Below, piece after piece: positions 1-12,406 of a DNA stretch of 64,000 nucleotides. Below the pieces are notes generated by a model. The model was given only the letters and a program-made list of their open reading frames with translations. It was not told the DNA's origin and made no database searches. The DNA lies in the NCBI GenBank assembly GCA_022059125.1, contig JAEUWY010000005.1:434001-498000 (forward strand). The letters are read 5' to 3'. Position numbers and translations under genes: made by a program. Positions within the stretch are counted from its first letter, which is position 1, and the number at the start of each line of letters is the position of its first letter. This DNA is from Corynespora cassiicola (Eukaryota > Ascomycota > Dothideomycetes > Pleosporales > Corynesporascaceae).

Positions 1-1788
1 CATCTTTTGCTTGCGAGGTTGGGCAGACAGGTCGAGGTCGAGCCACGGCGAGCTGTGCGGTGCAGTGCGGTGCGGTGCTGCGCCGGACGCGTCAATGGGT
101 GGCAAAAGGGTCACTCGAGTCGTTTGCATTTGCATTCTGAGTTATCCCATCAATCATGTCCAGCCCCATGCCATCGTCATCGTCGTCCCAGTCGTCGTCA
201 TGGTCGGCGTAGTCGTCACAAGCAAGCAAGGCACAAGTCACACATGGGGAACAATGCATCTGGCATCATGGCAAATCTCTCAATTCCTTCTTCGGTCTCG
301 CCCTCGACCCTCCCTTCCCCTCCCCTCCACCATGGCCATGGCCACAAAGACATAGGAAAAGGCTTTCTCAGCTCAGCTACTCGAAAATGCTCGGATGAAG
401 CTGGCTCTGACTATCTAACTGGACCGAATGTCCAGCATCCAAAGTTTCCCCACAACTCCTCCTTCCGCCCTATCCAACAACAAACTCAAGTGGTATCAAG
501 AAGCTACTACCCAAAAAAAAACGTCAAAACCACAAACCCATCCGTCCGCTTTCCTATGTGCCGAGAGTATCTGTCAAAAAGTGTGCTAGTGTGCTAGAAG
601 GTAGAATACAAGACCCTGATTGTCCCGCCTCCGAGCGTGCCGATCCTGGGCAGCCTACAGCGAGGCGGGTACATGTGTCAGGGTCGCCTGATGCGTCGTG
701 TGCCGAAGATTATTATAGAATTACAACAAGGTGGTGGTGGGTAGTACAGTCTGGGTGGTGCTGGAAAAGCAAGGTGGATCCTGGGTGAGAAAAACGCCAG
801 CCAACGATCGAGGGTAGGGCAAGCCTGTCTATAGCGGAGAAACACACAATGACACGGAGAGAGAGAGAGAGAGAGAGGTACAAAGGAGAGGAGTGGTCGA
901 CGACGAGCAACAGGTGTCCAAGCAGAGTAGGAGACATGAAAAGGGGACATGGAATCTTTGGCTGGATACTAACATACGGTAAAGGCTTTGTTCAACCAAC
1001 TTTGAGTGCACCGTGATTCTCTCCAAGACTGCCCTTTCCGCCTTGACAAAAAAAGGGTCGACCAACCAATAGGTAATAAGGTATGAGTTGTGATGTGCAG
1101 TATATGTGCTCGCCAAACGCAAATTGGGGTATTCGCCATGGTGTCGAAAATGAAGCAGCAAATGAAAGGTGATGAGAAGCGGTCTAATGAGGTATCTCTT
1201 GGAAACTGAAGGGGGTGCCCTTGAATGAGACTGGGGAAAATAAGGGTGTGGATGATGCGGCGGTGCCGGGGCCCACGGCGTATCCTCGCGCCACACAGAA
1301 AAAAGAGATGAACAAAAGGGGGGAAGAGGGTTATCGACCGCAAAAAAACCGTCAATCCCTGGGTTTCCACGCGCTCTGACAGAATTCCCCCCACATGATA
1401 GAAAATGCCGCCTAGATGCTAAGAAAAAAGAGAAAAAGGTTGGGATCAAGTGAAGGTGGAGCAGCTAACAGCAAGAACGATTGGAACACGCTTTCCGTGT
1501 ATGAGTTATCTCAACGCCAGGAACACCGTCCTAATATGCGCTTCTTTTACTTTTCAAGGAACCCGTGCATCTTGTGACAGAGCCTTCCCTGATTCGTGTA
1601 CCGTTCCTGACGGGAGGCAAGCTCGAGTGGTCGTCAACCGTGAATTCCTGGTGGCGCGAGCCCCGAACTGTATTCGACGATGGACGGAAGAGATGAAATC
1701 CGCAAATGGAGATCCGAATTACACTAAGTATATGATCTGAAGAGGGCGTAGAGAATGCAAAACCGAGATCTGTTACATAGATCGTATA
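1..1788. other. Gene-free stretch downstream of the IME2-like kinase
   Basis: No open frame here has a family-like protein, a good ATG context or plausible splice sites. The longer open frames mostly start at TTG or overlap each other on both strands. The part nearest the kinase stop codon is presumably its 3' untranslated region. A (GA)n microsatellite lies at about 857-877. The gene to the left lies outside the window. Confidence 0.6.
857..877. repeat. (GA)n microsatellite
   Basis: About ten consecutive GA dinucleotides are visible on the plus strand, in non-coding DNA downstream of the kinase gene. Confidence 0.9.
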
Positions 1789-4306
1789 TTACCGGTACAT
1801 GGACTGGGTCGCGACGAGGCTGGCCGCTACGCTTGCAGCCCAGTCGTTGTCATCGTACGGAGGCGTTGGCCATTTCGATGGGCCCTCGTCCTTGACTGGC
1901 CTAGTCTTCGTGATCTCCATTGGCTTGGTCGGCGTGGCGTAGTTGGCCTGGCCGAAGCCTACACCATTGCGGTTCGCCGAAGGTGATGGGGTCAGGTACG
2001 AGGCGGCTGCTGGCAGCTCCGGCTGAGACTGTCGCATTGGCTGGACCTGTGAATTCTTGTCGAGCTTCTTGACGGCGCGGTGCGTTGATGCGAGGACTTC
2101 GCTTAGAAGTTCTTCTTCCTCATTGGGGGTTTCATATCGGTTTGAGGGGTTCGACTTGTTTTGGAGCGCTCGTCTGGTCCTGCTGGAAATGGGACCTGGG
2201 CCAGCACCATTCTCCGCATTTCGGTTTTCCGGTCCATGCGGTAGAGAGTGGTGGCGCTTGAGCATGGGGTTTGTCGCGACACGGGCAGTGTTGGTAACCT
2301 TGCTGGGCATGGGCGGGCCCTCGAGGCTGCACCTCACGTTCTGAAGGGCCTTGTCGAGTTCAGAAAAGTCCGAGTTGGTTGAGGGAGCAGGGGCGAGAGG
2401 GGGCTGGTCGACAACCATGGAGCCCCTGTTGCTACTGCTTGCCCACGGAGCGCAGCCAGCGTTAGCCTCGATGTCATCGGAATTGGGCGACATGGGGGTC
2501 TGGTATCGGCCAGACAGGCGTCGAGCGCGTTTCCGCAGATGAGAAAAGAAACCTTCTTTGTGACCGCTTGATGGCGAGGAAAGTCCGGATTGGCCGTTCA
2601 GAGCCCTCTCCGCTTCTTGGCGGTGAATGTCTGCATAGTGGTTGCCATGGGAGGCCACCGACAGCTGCCGGCCAATCTTCTTTGCAGCCTTTTCGTCTCC
2701 CTCTGCATGTCGCACGCTGGCTTGAGCGGTGACTTCGGCTGACAGAGGAGACACGGGCCTGATGGACGGCAGAATAGGAATAGGCGCCCCATTGGAAGAC
2801 ACACCGTTCGTCCACGTAGCTCGCTTAGTAGCGTTTGGTCGGTTCTTAGCTGACGAGCTCGCGTCTACCGAATTCGAGTGGGCCGGCGAGGGCCGGGGGG
2901 ATATTGGCTGCTGCGGCTGTTGCTGTTGCTGTGGTTGCTGTTGCTGTTGCTGCTGCTGCTGCGTAGAGCTGTGGATCGGAACGACTGGGGCACTCTCTCG
3001 GGCCACGAGCGACCTGCGCAGCCACGACGACGTCTTCGATGTGAGGCTTGGCGACGCGTCAGGTGAGTCCTTGCCTGAGATATCGGACTGCTTGCGGCCC
3101 AGCAGGCGCGATGATGAGGATTTCAAGCGCAGAGGATCGAATGCATCCTGAAAGTACTCGTGGGCCAGGGCTTGCGTCGATGTCGGCCTGTTGCGGGGGT
3201 CCCACATCAGACACCAGGTCACGAAATTTGCTAGACTTGCTGGCCACTGTGGGGACTGAAGGATCGTGTCCAGGGCATGCGGAGCCATCTGCTCAAACCT
3301 GTTAGATGATTCCTGATGGCGTTAATGGCGTGACATACCTTGGGGAACGAGAAGCCGAGCTTTTGAGCTAGCTTTACACCGTCCCTCCACTCTCCACCGC
3401 CAACCCGCTGGCCGTATTTGTTTACCCAGCTTCCTGGGCTTCCCATGATCTCGCAGACCCTCCATACCTGGTCGACCTCGTTTCCTCCAGGGAAGAGGGG
3501 CTTCAACGTCGCAATCTCCACAGCCATGGCTCCAACGGCCCAAATGTCGACTGGTGCGGAGTACTCGCCAGCGCGGAGGAGAACCTCGGGGGCTCGGTAC
3601 CATCGGGTGGAGACGTAGGTGGTGTAGGGGGACTTGGAGTGGGTTTCTCTCGCGAGGCCGAAATCGGCAATCTTGATGGTGTAGACCGGGGGTGTCGACG
3701 GAGGAGTCATCATTGCCGAGTACCTTCGGAAGGGGTGCGAAGAGTCGTTCTGCTGCGATGTGGAGACGAGAATGTTCTCTGGCTTGATGTCGCGATGGAA
3801 GAACTCGCGGTGGTGAATGTGCTCGAGGCCGGACATGATCTGTAGCAGAATGCTCTTCACGCTGTGCGCGTCCAGTGGCTTGTGGTCGCGGGCCTTCATC
3901 AGCTGGTAGAGGTTTCCGTCCATGAACTCCATTGCAATGTGCAACCGCCTGCTGTAGGGGTCCAGGAAGATGTCGAGGGCGGGGACAAGATGGGGGTGGG
4001 GAGGTAATGACCTCAGGAAAATGACCTCGCGGAGCTCCAGGCACGCTGAGAAGGAATCGAAAGTCTTTTTCATGGTCTTGATGGCGACCTGCGAGGGGCT
4101 GTTAGTCTACCTGTCCGAGCTCGAGGCTCCGTGGTCGAGCTGCAGTGACCTACCAAAGTACCACGGCGAGCAATGTGAGCACCCGCGGTCCTGACGCGGG
4201 CGAGGGCGACGCTGCCGAAGCTGCCGTCGCCAATCTCTTTCATCACCTCATACCGTTCCTCCAGGGAGGCCCAGCCGCTGGGCTGGTTCTGCGCGTCCGT
4301 ATACAT
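1789..4306 (-). CDS. IME2: IME2/RCK-family serine/threonine protein kinase (three exons)
   Basis: Predicted 800-residue CMGC kinase of the RCK (MAK/ICK/Ime2) family, which controls meiosis, sexual development and nutrient responses in fungi. Exons are 4306-4154, 4088-3339 and 3288-1789; introns begin GTAGGT and GTATGT and end CAG. The glycine loop GDGSFG is at residues 26-31, the VAIK lysine at 55, HRDIKPEN with catalytic Asp near 151, DFG near 193, and an activation-loop T-x-Y (TTY) near 207-209, the dual-phosphorylation motif typical of the family. An insert of about 20 residues rich in Ser/Pro/Thr separates HRD from DFG. The long C-terminal tail is disordered and has a glutamine tract near residues 411-429. 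The ATG at 4306 starts just before the kinase domain; an upstream coding exon cannot be excluded. The 8.1 kb region upstream contains no gene, which would allow complex regulation. Family assignment is strong; the developmental role is inferred from homologues. Confidence 0.9.
2909..2962 (-). repeat. CAG/CTG repeat encoding a polyglutamine tract in the kinase tail
   Basis: On the plus strand an imperfect run of TGCTGT/TGCTGC triplets is visible. On the coding strand it encodes blocks of Gln broken by single prolines. It lies in the disordered C-terminal region, outside the catalytic domain, and is a likely site of length polymorphism between strains. Confidence 0.85.
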
Positions 4307-5800
4307 GTCGAGCCTTTGAGCTATAGAATGAAGGATTCTACTGAGCGCTCTGGGGCGAATGTTGGACTGGGCGATGATGAGAGTCGGAACGGGCGTTGCT
4401 GGTCGATGGACTCACCGGCACACGGTTCCTTTGGTTGTTGATTTTGAAGAGGTCTTTGGGGGTTACAGGCCCGTATGGATCATCTCAGTAGTACGAGGGC
4501 AAGGCTGACAGTTGCAAAGTGAGGGCGGGGAGTGTTGGAGGAGGAGTTGAGGGGTGAGACGGGGTTCAATGCGTATCGAAGGGTTTGAGGGTCGATAGGA
4601 GCAGTTGTAAGGGTCCAGGTTGATGCAGCTGCGGGAGCGTCGAAGAAATGAGGGACGACGGTTGGAAAAGGGCGTGTGGAGACAGGTCCAGGGCCACGGT
4701 AGGCGGGTAGACTTCCGTGGAATGGGTTCCTTCTAGTGGGCGAGGAAAGGGGATAACTTCGTGATCATAGCTCGAGTGGCTTGATAATCAGGAATAATTG
4801 ACCGAGGACGGTGCGTCCCTGGACGAGCAGAAGTGGACTTGGTAGAGCTTGTGGTTTAGACGAGGATAGTGCGAGGCGAAGATCGGGTGTCGAGGTGAAT
4901 GGGGGAGGCGGTCAATAAGGGTAGGGTGCTGACGGGCGTGATTGACGGGCGTGTCGGCGGGAGACTTGTTTTAACGCGCCAGTGGCAGCTATTTGCTGGG
5001 AGGGCAGAAAGGTTTCCTGGGGAGTGACTTGCGAGCGCCAGTGTGGGCTTCAGCATGAATCGTTTCCGCCAATTTCGGGTAAGGCCAGGCCGTTAGGAAG
5101 ATTAGGGTGGAAAAGGAGGGCACGGGACGGCGCTGGGGGGGACGGTAATAATGAAGATCCTGGAGGCTGGAAGGGGAAAAGGCGGCGCCGGAACCAGCAG
5201 ATGGTCTGTTGCTGTGGTGAATAGAGCAGGCTGGGAGGCGGTCGCGGCGCGCGGTGAGCTGGCAGTCGCCGGCCAGCCAGATAGATGAAGGGCAACGGGC
5301 CGTGGGTCAGACGCGCGACGGGCAAACGAGCGAACGAGAAGGCGGAGCGACACGACACGACGCGCCGGGAAAAGCTGGGAATGGGGGAAAGGCTGGCGGT
5401 GCAGAGGCAGGGCAGAGCAGGGCAGCAGGAGCGGGCGGTGAATGCGAATGGCACAGCAAGCAGCGCGAAGCAGACGGGACTGGACGCTGGACGACGGGGG
5501 GGGAAGGAGTGGTGAGAGACGTCAGTCGAGTCAATGCGCGAGGCCGGGCATGGCGGGCGAGGTGCAGTTTTGTGAAGAGGTTAGGGCGCGGTGAGGTGAA
5601 GAGCACAAGGGGGCCCTCATGGCCAAGGGTGAAGGGTGGCCAGGTGAATTGTGGCGGCGCGAGCACAAACGCCGACGAAATGAGCAGGCACGGCGGCCGC
5701 TGACTCTCAGGACCTCTCTAGCCAGGGAAGGGACGGGGGAGGGAGGGAAGGCGCGCTGGAGGCACTGGAGGCAACCACGACCCACGCGCGCCGCCAGCAC

Positions 5801-5837
5801 CAGCAGGGCCAGCAGGGCCAGCAGGGCCAGCAGGGCC
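5801..5837. repeat. Tandem 9-bp repeat (CAGCAGGGC, four copies)
   Basis: Four perfect copies of CAGCAGGGC lie head to tail in the GC-rich part of the long intergenic region. Confidence 0.9.
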
Positions 5838-6076
5838 TCTGCGCCCTCGCCCAGCCCAAGCGGTCCGCGCAACACGACGCCCAAAACGTCCTGGCACACG
5901 CCCGTCCATTGGCTAGCGCCGTCCCCTTTTCCTTTTATTGAAACCGCTTTTTCCCCCATGCCCCCTTTGCGCGCTGCGGCCGCCAGGTGTTATGCACGCC
6001 CACGTGACCTGCCGAGTTGTGCCTGCCCTCGCAGCGCTCGCCGTCCCAGCCCGCCCAGGCCGGCCGGCGGCCAGCG

Positions 6077-6107
<31 letters not shown>

Positions 6108-6136
6108 ACCACACACACGCACCGCTCCGCACCGCG

Positions 6137-6186
6137 CTGCACCACTGCACCTCTGCACCGCTGCACCGCTGCACCTCTGCACTGCA
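6137..6186. repeat. Imperfect 9-bp tandem repeat (CTGCACCNC type)
   Basis: About five imperfect copies of a 9-bp unit such as CTGCACCGC or CTGCACCTC can be read along the plus strand, preceded by copies of CACCGCCC. It is non-coding simple sequence. Confidence 0.8.
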
Positions 6187-9100
6187 CATTCACGCCCGCA
6201 CAGCCTCGCCCCCGTACGCGCCCTTGCCCTTACCCTTACGTACGCACGCCGGCCTCGCATCCACGCTTCCACACCCTCGCCCGCAGCGACATCATCAGCA
6301 TCCGCACGCCCGCACGCCCGCCTCCGTGCCGCGAAGGGGAGTGCTCCGATCGGCCAGGATGGGCACTCATCTCAGGACGAGCTTTGGCGACCACGTTCTG
6401 ACACCCCCTTTCGCTGCCCGGGCTCGGGCGTGACCCACATGTGCCGTGTCGTCGCGTTGCTTCAGGAACCACCTGCAGCCTTATTGGACTTGGGGCGACC
6501 GCCCGAGGCCCCATTGGTGCATGCGGCGCCGGCGACGTGGTTAATCCTGACCACCCAGCTTCTAGCGCAGCGCGGAATTCACTGACAAGTCCGCGCCGCC
6601 GATGAAATGGCAGCTCCCGGCCGTGCCTGGCAGCGACGTGGAGGGATGGACGGCCTTGATCCATCGCTACCATCGCTTCCTCTCCCGATCGCTACCACCA
6701 GCCCACCACCCGACTTTCCCGCCGCGCCGTCGCCGCCGCTTGGGCTGCCGTGCAAAGGCTGCCCGCGACGCTGCCCGCCAGTCTGCGCGCTCCGCAGCCG
6801 CGGGCCTGGCGACAGCATGGCCATGGCGATTGCGATGGCGATGCAGCGTCATGGCCCATCCTCCTGCGAACCCTCGGTCTGCGCCTGCGCATGCGCCTGC
6901 TCCTGCAGCAGACCTCCTGGTGCTGCCGTGTTGCGCTGCACCTCGGGTGCGGAGAGGGGAAACCCGGCACACACTCAAGCCCCCAGGGCTCCCATGGCCG
7001 CGAAGCGCCGCCATGCCCTGCGCTGCGCGCCCAACTGCGAGACAACCACCATGGCCGTCCAGAAGCAGCGCCAGTTTAAACTTCATTGACGACGAGGGCC
7101 GCTGCGGGCCTCACGGCACCGGCACACCTGCCTGTCACCCCTCCATGTGCCTCAATTCGCCGCACACAAAGTTCGCCGCAAGGCCAGCAGAGTTTGATTG
7201 TTTTTCCCCCTCCAAGCCCGCCAGACTCTGCTCGCGCCATCGACGGCCCTGCCCATCCCCATCTTTCAGACGTCATGGCGGGAACGGCTTCATCACCAGC
7301 TCTCCACCTTTGGGGGCTGGACCGCACCCTTACTTTTCGACTTCATTGCCTGTGACGGCATCGTCTTGGACCCCGAGTCGACGCGCTCGCGCGCGCGACA
7401 TGCCATGACGGCACCACACGCGTTGCTTCTGAAATCAAGGCCCTGACCCGGCGCTGCTCATCTTCGAGAACCCTTCCCTCGTGTCAGCCCCCCAAGCCCA
7501 TGTCATCAAAAATATATTGCATGCCCCCTCTTCAGGGCCTTCGCCGTACACCCCGACACATCGTCCGGCAATGGCTCCTCAGTCAGCCTGAGACTTGGTT
7601 GCTCCCCGTCGCCATTCACCGACGGCGACCGTTGCGGAGCTGCATCGCGCTGCAGAAGCCTGACGGCGCCGGCCTGAGGCCACCCTCCCCAATGCTGTGC
7701 TGCCGAGCATGATGACCTCACACGTGCCTGCCATGGACCGATACCTGTTCCGCGTGTGCTTGCAATCCAGCCATCCTTTTAGGCGCATTCAGGCGACATG
7801 TTCGTCAGGAAGCGTCCAACAATATCCGGCCAATGGCTCCATCCAGGGTGCAATGCAAACAGTAACGACGACCGTCTGATTCGGCCTGTGTTCCAACCCC
7901 GGGCGACCAGTGCATGCCTGCAAGTCATTGTTGCAAACTGGAGGCCAGCGCACCAGTTCATCTATGCTTTGAGCCGTCGTTTCCTTTGCCCATGTACTGC
8001 ACACATCCTCCAATGCCCTCTTGTCATGTGAAGCGCCCTCCCCCCGTTTAGCCTTTCGGTCTTTTAGCACATGGTGCAACAACCGTTGACACAAGGTTCG
8101 CGAGCCACCCATCCGCGCGACACGGAACGGCCCTGTTTTGGTGTTACATAGATGCGCGGCATCGAGCCTATGTGCCATGACGGATCATCTGGATGGCGTC
8201 ACTGCGGGATGAGCAGGTTCGCGAGCCCACATCAAGGCATTTGACAGTCGCCGGCACTGGTGACATCCAACGTGATCCTCCGGGCATCTATCCTGGCCTT
8301 CCATGTCTTATGCTTGGCGTCCCTGGGAGGCGGACTGCATCTAGCCCATGAACCACACGACTGAACTAACCCTAGCTTCCGCGTCGTGAATAGTCTGCGA
8401 CGGTCCGTTCCAGAGTTGAGGTGCTGTTCTTTTGTCGCATTCTCCTTCCGGAACCTGATGGTGCCCGTCTCAGGGAAAAAAACAACAACAGCAGTCGCGG
8501 CGCGAAAAGCAAAGGGCGTGGGGTCTGAGTTCAGCTGCAACATGTTCCTTTTCGGGCTTCTTGCAGCGCGCTCCATCGGGCATGCAGCGTGGCGCAGACG
8601 TGTACCCAGGTAGACTACTGGGTGGCTCATCATTCCTCCCGATTTCTCTGGTAGAGGTCAGTGGTAGCGTCACTTATTTTTAACTCTAAAGTACCTTTTT
8701 TCAACTTCGTTTTGCTTGGAGCTGAGGGCTACGCGCCCTCAAGGGGCCTGCAAGGCTGATTCCGCAAAGTCACGTGTACGAGCCTACACGGGGAATCACA
8801 AGATGGCCACCCATGGATGGTTCTTTTTATACTTTCCATTCCGAGTCTGCAGGGTCTCTTTAGCATTCCAAACCCAAAATCAACAAACATGGGCCAAAAG
8901 CCAGGCGATTGCAAACCATTCGCCTCTGCCCGGCGTCCCATGTCATGCCATCCATCTCATCTCAATCCAACCCCGATATCACGCACCAACACGGCTCCCA
9001 TCTGACGCACCATCCCCACGTCTCGTCTCGTCTCGTCTCGGTCGGGCAGGATCCCTCGAATTCCCTCTTTTTCTCCACCCTCCCGCGAGGCTAGCGAGAG

Positions 9101-9539
9101 GACCGTCCCGAAGGCACCGTTTCGTACATGATTCTCGGATGCTTGCTTACATGGGGCCTGCTTACGTTGGAACCCTAAGATGAGATTGCTCCTTGCGCAA
9201 TTTGGCAGCCAGCTAGCTAAACCCGGGGAGCAAGCAAGCAAGCAAGCAGATAGGCAATAGAGCATACATGATGGCGGGCGCGAATGGCAAGCTCGCACGT
9301 CGTCGACCGTGCTACGGTAGATTATTCAGCTTACGTGCGCTTAGCTTACAGCGAGCTATTGAATCTGTATGTCGCCAGCTGAGGGTTGCTGGTATCATAG
9401 GCCGATGGTAAGGCTGTCAGACTGCCGTGTGCTTTCCGTGCCTAGAATGGTAGTTTGAGAACATGGCCACGTAGGTAAGCAAAGTAGATGAGTGGGTCCA
9501 GGACGTCTGCTCGCTCATCCCTCGGCAATGGCCGTGGCC

Positions 9540-9612
9540 GTAGCAGTAGCAGTAGCAGTAGCAGCAAACAAAGTGCCAGAAAGGCAGAAACGGAAACGGA
9601 AACGGAAACAGA
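9540..9612. repeat. Two adjacent hexanucleotide microsatellites
   Basis: A GTAGCA repeat (about 9540-9565) is followed by a GGAAAC repeat (about 9585-9612). Shorter runs of CGT follow near 9641-9662. All lie in the long gene-free region. Confidence 0.85.
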
Positions 9613-12406
9613 ACACGTTGTTCCGTTGTTTTCCCGCCGCCCCGTCGTCGTCGTCGTCGTCGGCCGATGCTCGTCGGCCGTTCGGTCCCTACTCTGGCGG
9701 AAACAAGCATGCCCCAGCCCTCCGCTCTACGGGCCTCCGACCCCGTCTCGCTACGCAAAGCACACAAGACAAGGTAAGGCTGCAGGACTCGCACGTGGGC
9801 GGTGACCCTGAGGTCCACATCGAGGAGCGCGTCCTTTTACTGAGCTGCGTTAGCGCTCTACTATGGGCGGGGGAATGTTATGCGTTTTTGAGGATTGCGA
9901 CGTTGGACTAGTCTCCAAGAGTTTCAAGCGAGTAGGTTGTGTTTGTGTAATTTTCCACATGTTTTTTTTTTTTAATTTTCAGAGTTTTTTTTCCTTCAGG
10001 CCATCGGGGAAGCGTGCGGGTACTCCACTTGGGCTAGGCTGTGCGGTATAGTACAGTAGGGTAGGTGGAGAGTGGGCCTAGTACAGTACTGCTGGAAAGA
10101 TGGGCCGAGGTGGGCGACCGAGCGAGCGAGCGAGCGCGTGTACATCTGTTTGTCTGTTTACACGGCTCTTGTCTAATGTTGGTGGACTACACACATACCT
10201 ACCCAGATACCAACCCATTGATGTATTCCAGCACATATCCCACCAACACAGTCCTCCCGTCCTCAAGGCAAGACGGGAGAAAAACCCTTCATTTCTCTCC
10301 CACCCACCCACCAATATCCCATCCCGCCGAACCACCAGCCGAACCCGAAACGCAAAACACTCACCGCAGTTCGCCCACCGCACCCCAGCCATCTCCCCAC
10401 GGACCATCCGCCTACCTGAATGCGTGCCCTCACCCCATCCCCCATCCATCCCAAGTGCGTCGCGTCTTTGCAAGCGAGTTCCGCTGCCAACGGCCCGTTA
10501 AACCTACTTCTCATTTTTCCTGCCCACCCACCTACCACCGTTCGCCAGTCTAGGTAGGCTGCTATCGATTGCACGTATCCAGCTAGCGGTTTGGCGCGTG
10601 CGAAGGGGCGGGATCGCGATCTGGATGGAATGAGCAGGAAGAGGTGATTCGGCTACATGTTCGAGCGAAGGCGTTTGTGAGGCGGTGGGCTGCTTGTCTT
10701 GTCTTGGAGCGGCATGGTGGTGCAACTGCCGGGCTCGAGTGGGGAGAGGACGGAGAGACATTTTTGCTGAGTTTTTTTTTTCTCCCACTTGTTTTCTTCC
10801 TTCCGTTCTGTAGCGTCTCGTCCGTTTGAGTACCTACTTGGGCGGTGATGGTGGTGGTGGTGGGGGCTGCACTGCATTGCACTGCGTCGTTGTGCATCGT
10901 GTGTTTGCATACATACATGTCCTCGGAACGTGCCGTGCGTGTGCTCTCCGAGGAGAGGAGCTACCCTCCGGCGAAGAACATATCTACTACACACACCGCA
11001 GTTGCACAATGCTCGGCACATCTCATCTTCAATGGCACGGTCTCGTCACGCCGCTAGCCACACAGGCATGGTTCTCCGGAACGGGCGGGATCGATGGATG
11101 GCTGCCCATCTGGGCCCCCCGCCCGAATCGTCGTGAACGACTAGCAGTAGTTTCGCTCTGTCGGATTCTGCGTGGTTCGTTGATCGTCGCCCGAGGTTAC
11201 GGTGCTGGGTAATGTGTTTTTTTCCCTTCCTTCTCCTCTTCGATTGAGTCTAGTGGCCGTGCGGTTGCGGTGCTACTCGGCGGAATGGCAGAGGGGAAGG
11301 GACTGATGGGCAGGTAGGTGGATGGGGATCAAGCTTTCTTGCGGTATATACTGTTGCTTCTATCACTGCCTAGGCATCATCCTCGGTTATATCCGGTGAT
11401 CTTGCCACGGTGGTATGTTTGCAGCGCGCATGGTTTCGCCGGCTTCGCGTGGTTTCTCGGTGATTCTCTGATCTGGATCCTCGATAGACACATGATACAC
11501 ACAGAGATTAAGGCCGAGTGCCCACGTGAGCATCGTGACTTGCACAAGGAAGTGCAAGATCAGGATCGTCTACATATCGCCGTGATCTGACGAATGCTTT
11601 AGTCGTAAGCTCCGAGATCGCTCCTTCTCGTCGGGACATGATGGCGGGGGATTTGTGGGGTGATTGACTTGACAGTGCTAGTAGTCCCGAGATTACGCAC
11701 GCCATTTGTGCATTATCTGGAGGGATTGAAGGTTCAGCGGTCCGGCTTGGGCTTGTATGGTCGTTGGCTGTTCCCGGCCAAATATACTTCTTCTAGTATC
11801 TATCCGCCTGTCAGATCTTCTTTCCGGAGCAAAACTCCTCTCGTGTCTCAACCGAAGCTGAACCGTTCGATATTCATTGTCTCCAGTGCTTCCAGGGTAA
11901 TCCCTCGTAGTTATCGTCCGTATTGTACGGGCTAAACTCTACTGTCCTTGGCAGAATAGGGCATACGCCAAGAATAAACATGATGTAAGGTGTACAGATC
12001 GCAAAGTTATGCTAACATGTACCCAAGAGTCCCACTGTAAACAATCATGACTGCCCAACATTCCTGGGGTGGCAGAATGGTGACAGGTCACACTGACATG
12101 GCACGTTACATCAAAAGACCCATCCAAGACCAAGTCTCGAACTTGGCAGTTTCCAACAGATTTGGTAGATATTGGAAGGTGTGTATTAACTCAATGCCCG
12201 GTTCCCCTGGAGAATCACGAGGTTTTGATGGTCCGTGTCAGGTATTTTCAGCCCTTTTTTTATTCCCCTCCTTGGATCTTGTGCCTCATGCTGGCTACTC
12301 CAGGTGTCAAAATCTGTTCGCTTTTGGTTGCAGGACTCATCGTTCTTCCATTCGGTGAGGATGGTTGCGGATTCGAGAAATCTGAGAGTAGCTGGTGCCT
12401 ACCAAG

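Larger units (their letters stand above)
4307..12406. other. Gene-free region of about 8.1 kb, rich in short tandem repeats
   Basis: No convincing coding gene was found on either strand. The open frames present (for example 5619-6401 and 6602-7408) occur in GC-rich DNA, overlap opposite-strand frames, and encode low-complexity Pro/Arg/Ala/His-rich peptides that resemble no family. The region begins with the promoter and 5' leader of the IME2-like kinase, and ends at the stop codon of the RNase III-like gene. It contains 9-bp repeats near 5801 and 6137, AGTAGC and GGAAAC repeats near 9540-9612, GAGC repeats near 10117 and T-rich runs near 9961. It is much longer than most other spacers here. 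A long non-coding transcript, long 5' leader or decayed element are all possible; the sequence alone does not decide. Confidence 0.55.

Noticed and set aside
829..1449. Minus-strand open frame of 206 codons downstream of the kinase
   Set aside because: No recognisable domains, overlaps a (GA)n repeat, and likely lies within a 3' flank.
2141..2160. GGTTCGAC-like string resembling a tRNA B box
   Set aside because: Lies inside the IME2-like coding exon and lacks an A box or cloverleaf at the right spacing.
6230..6245. CCCTTACCCTTAC-like string resembling a telomeric or interstitial repeat
   Set aside because: Only two units and an imperfect match to the fungal telomere repeat; no array.
5619..7408. 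GC-rich open frames (5619-6401, 5938-6585, 6602-7408)
   Set aside because: Overlapping frames on both strands with Pro/Arg/His-rich peptides typical of chance open frames in GC-rich repeats.
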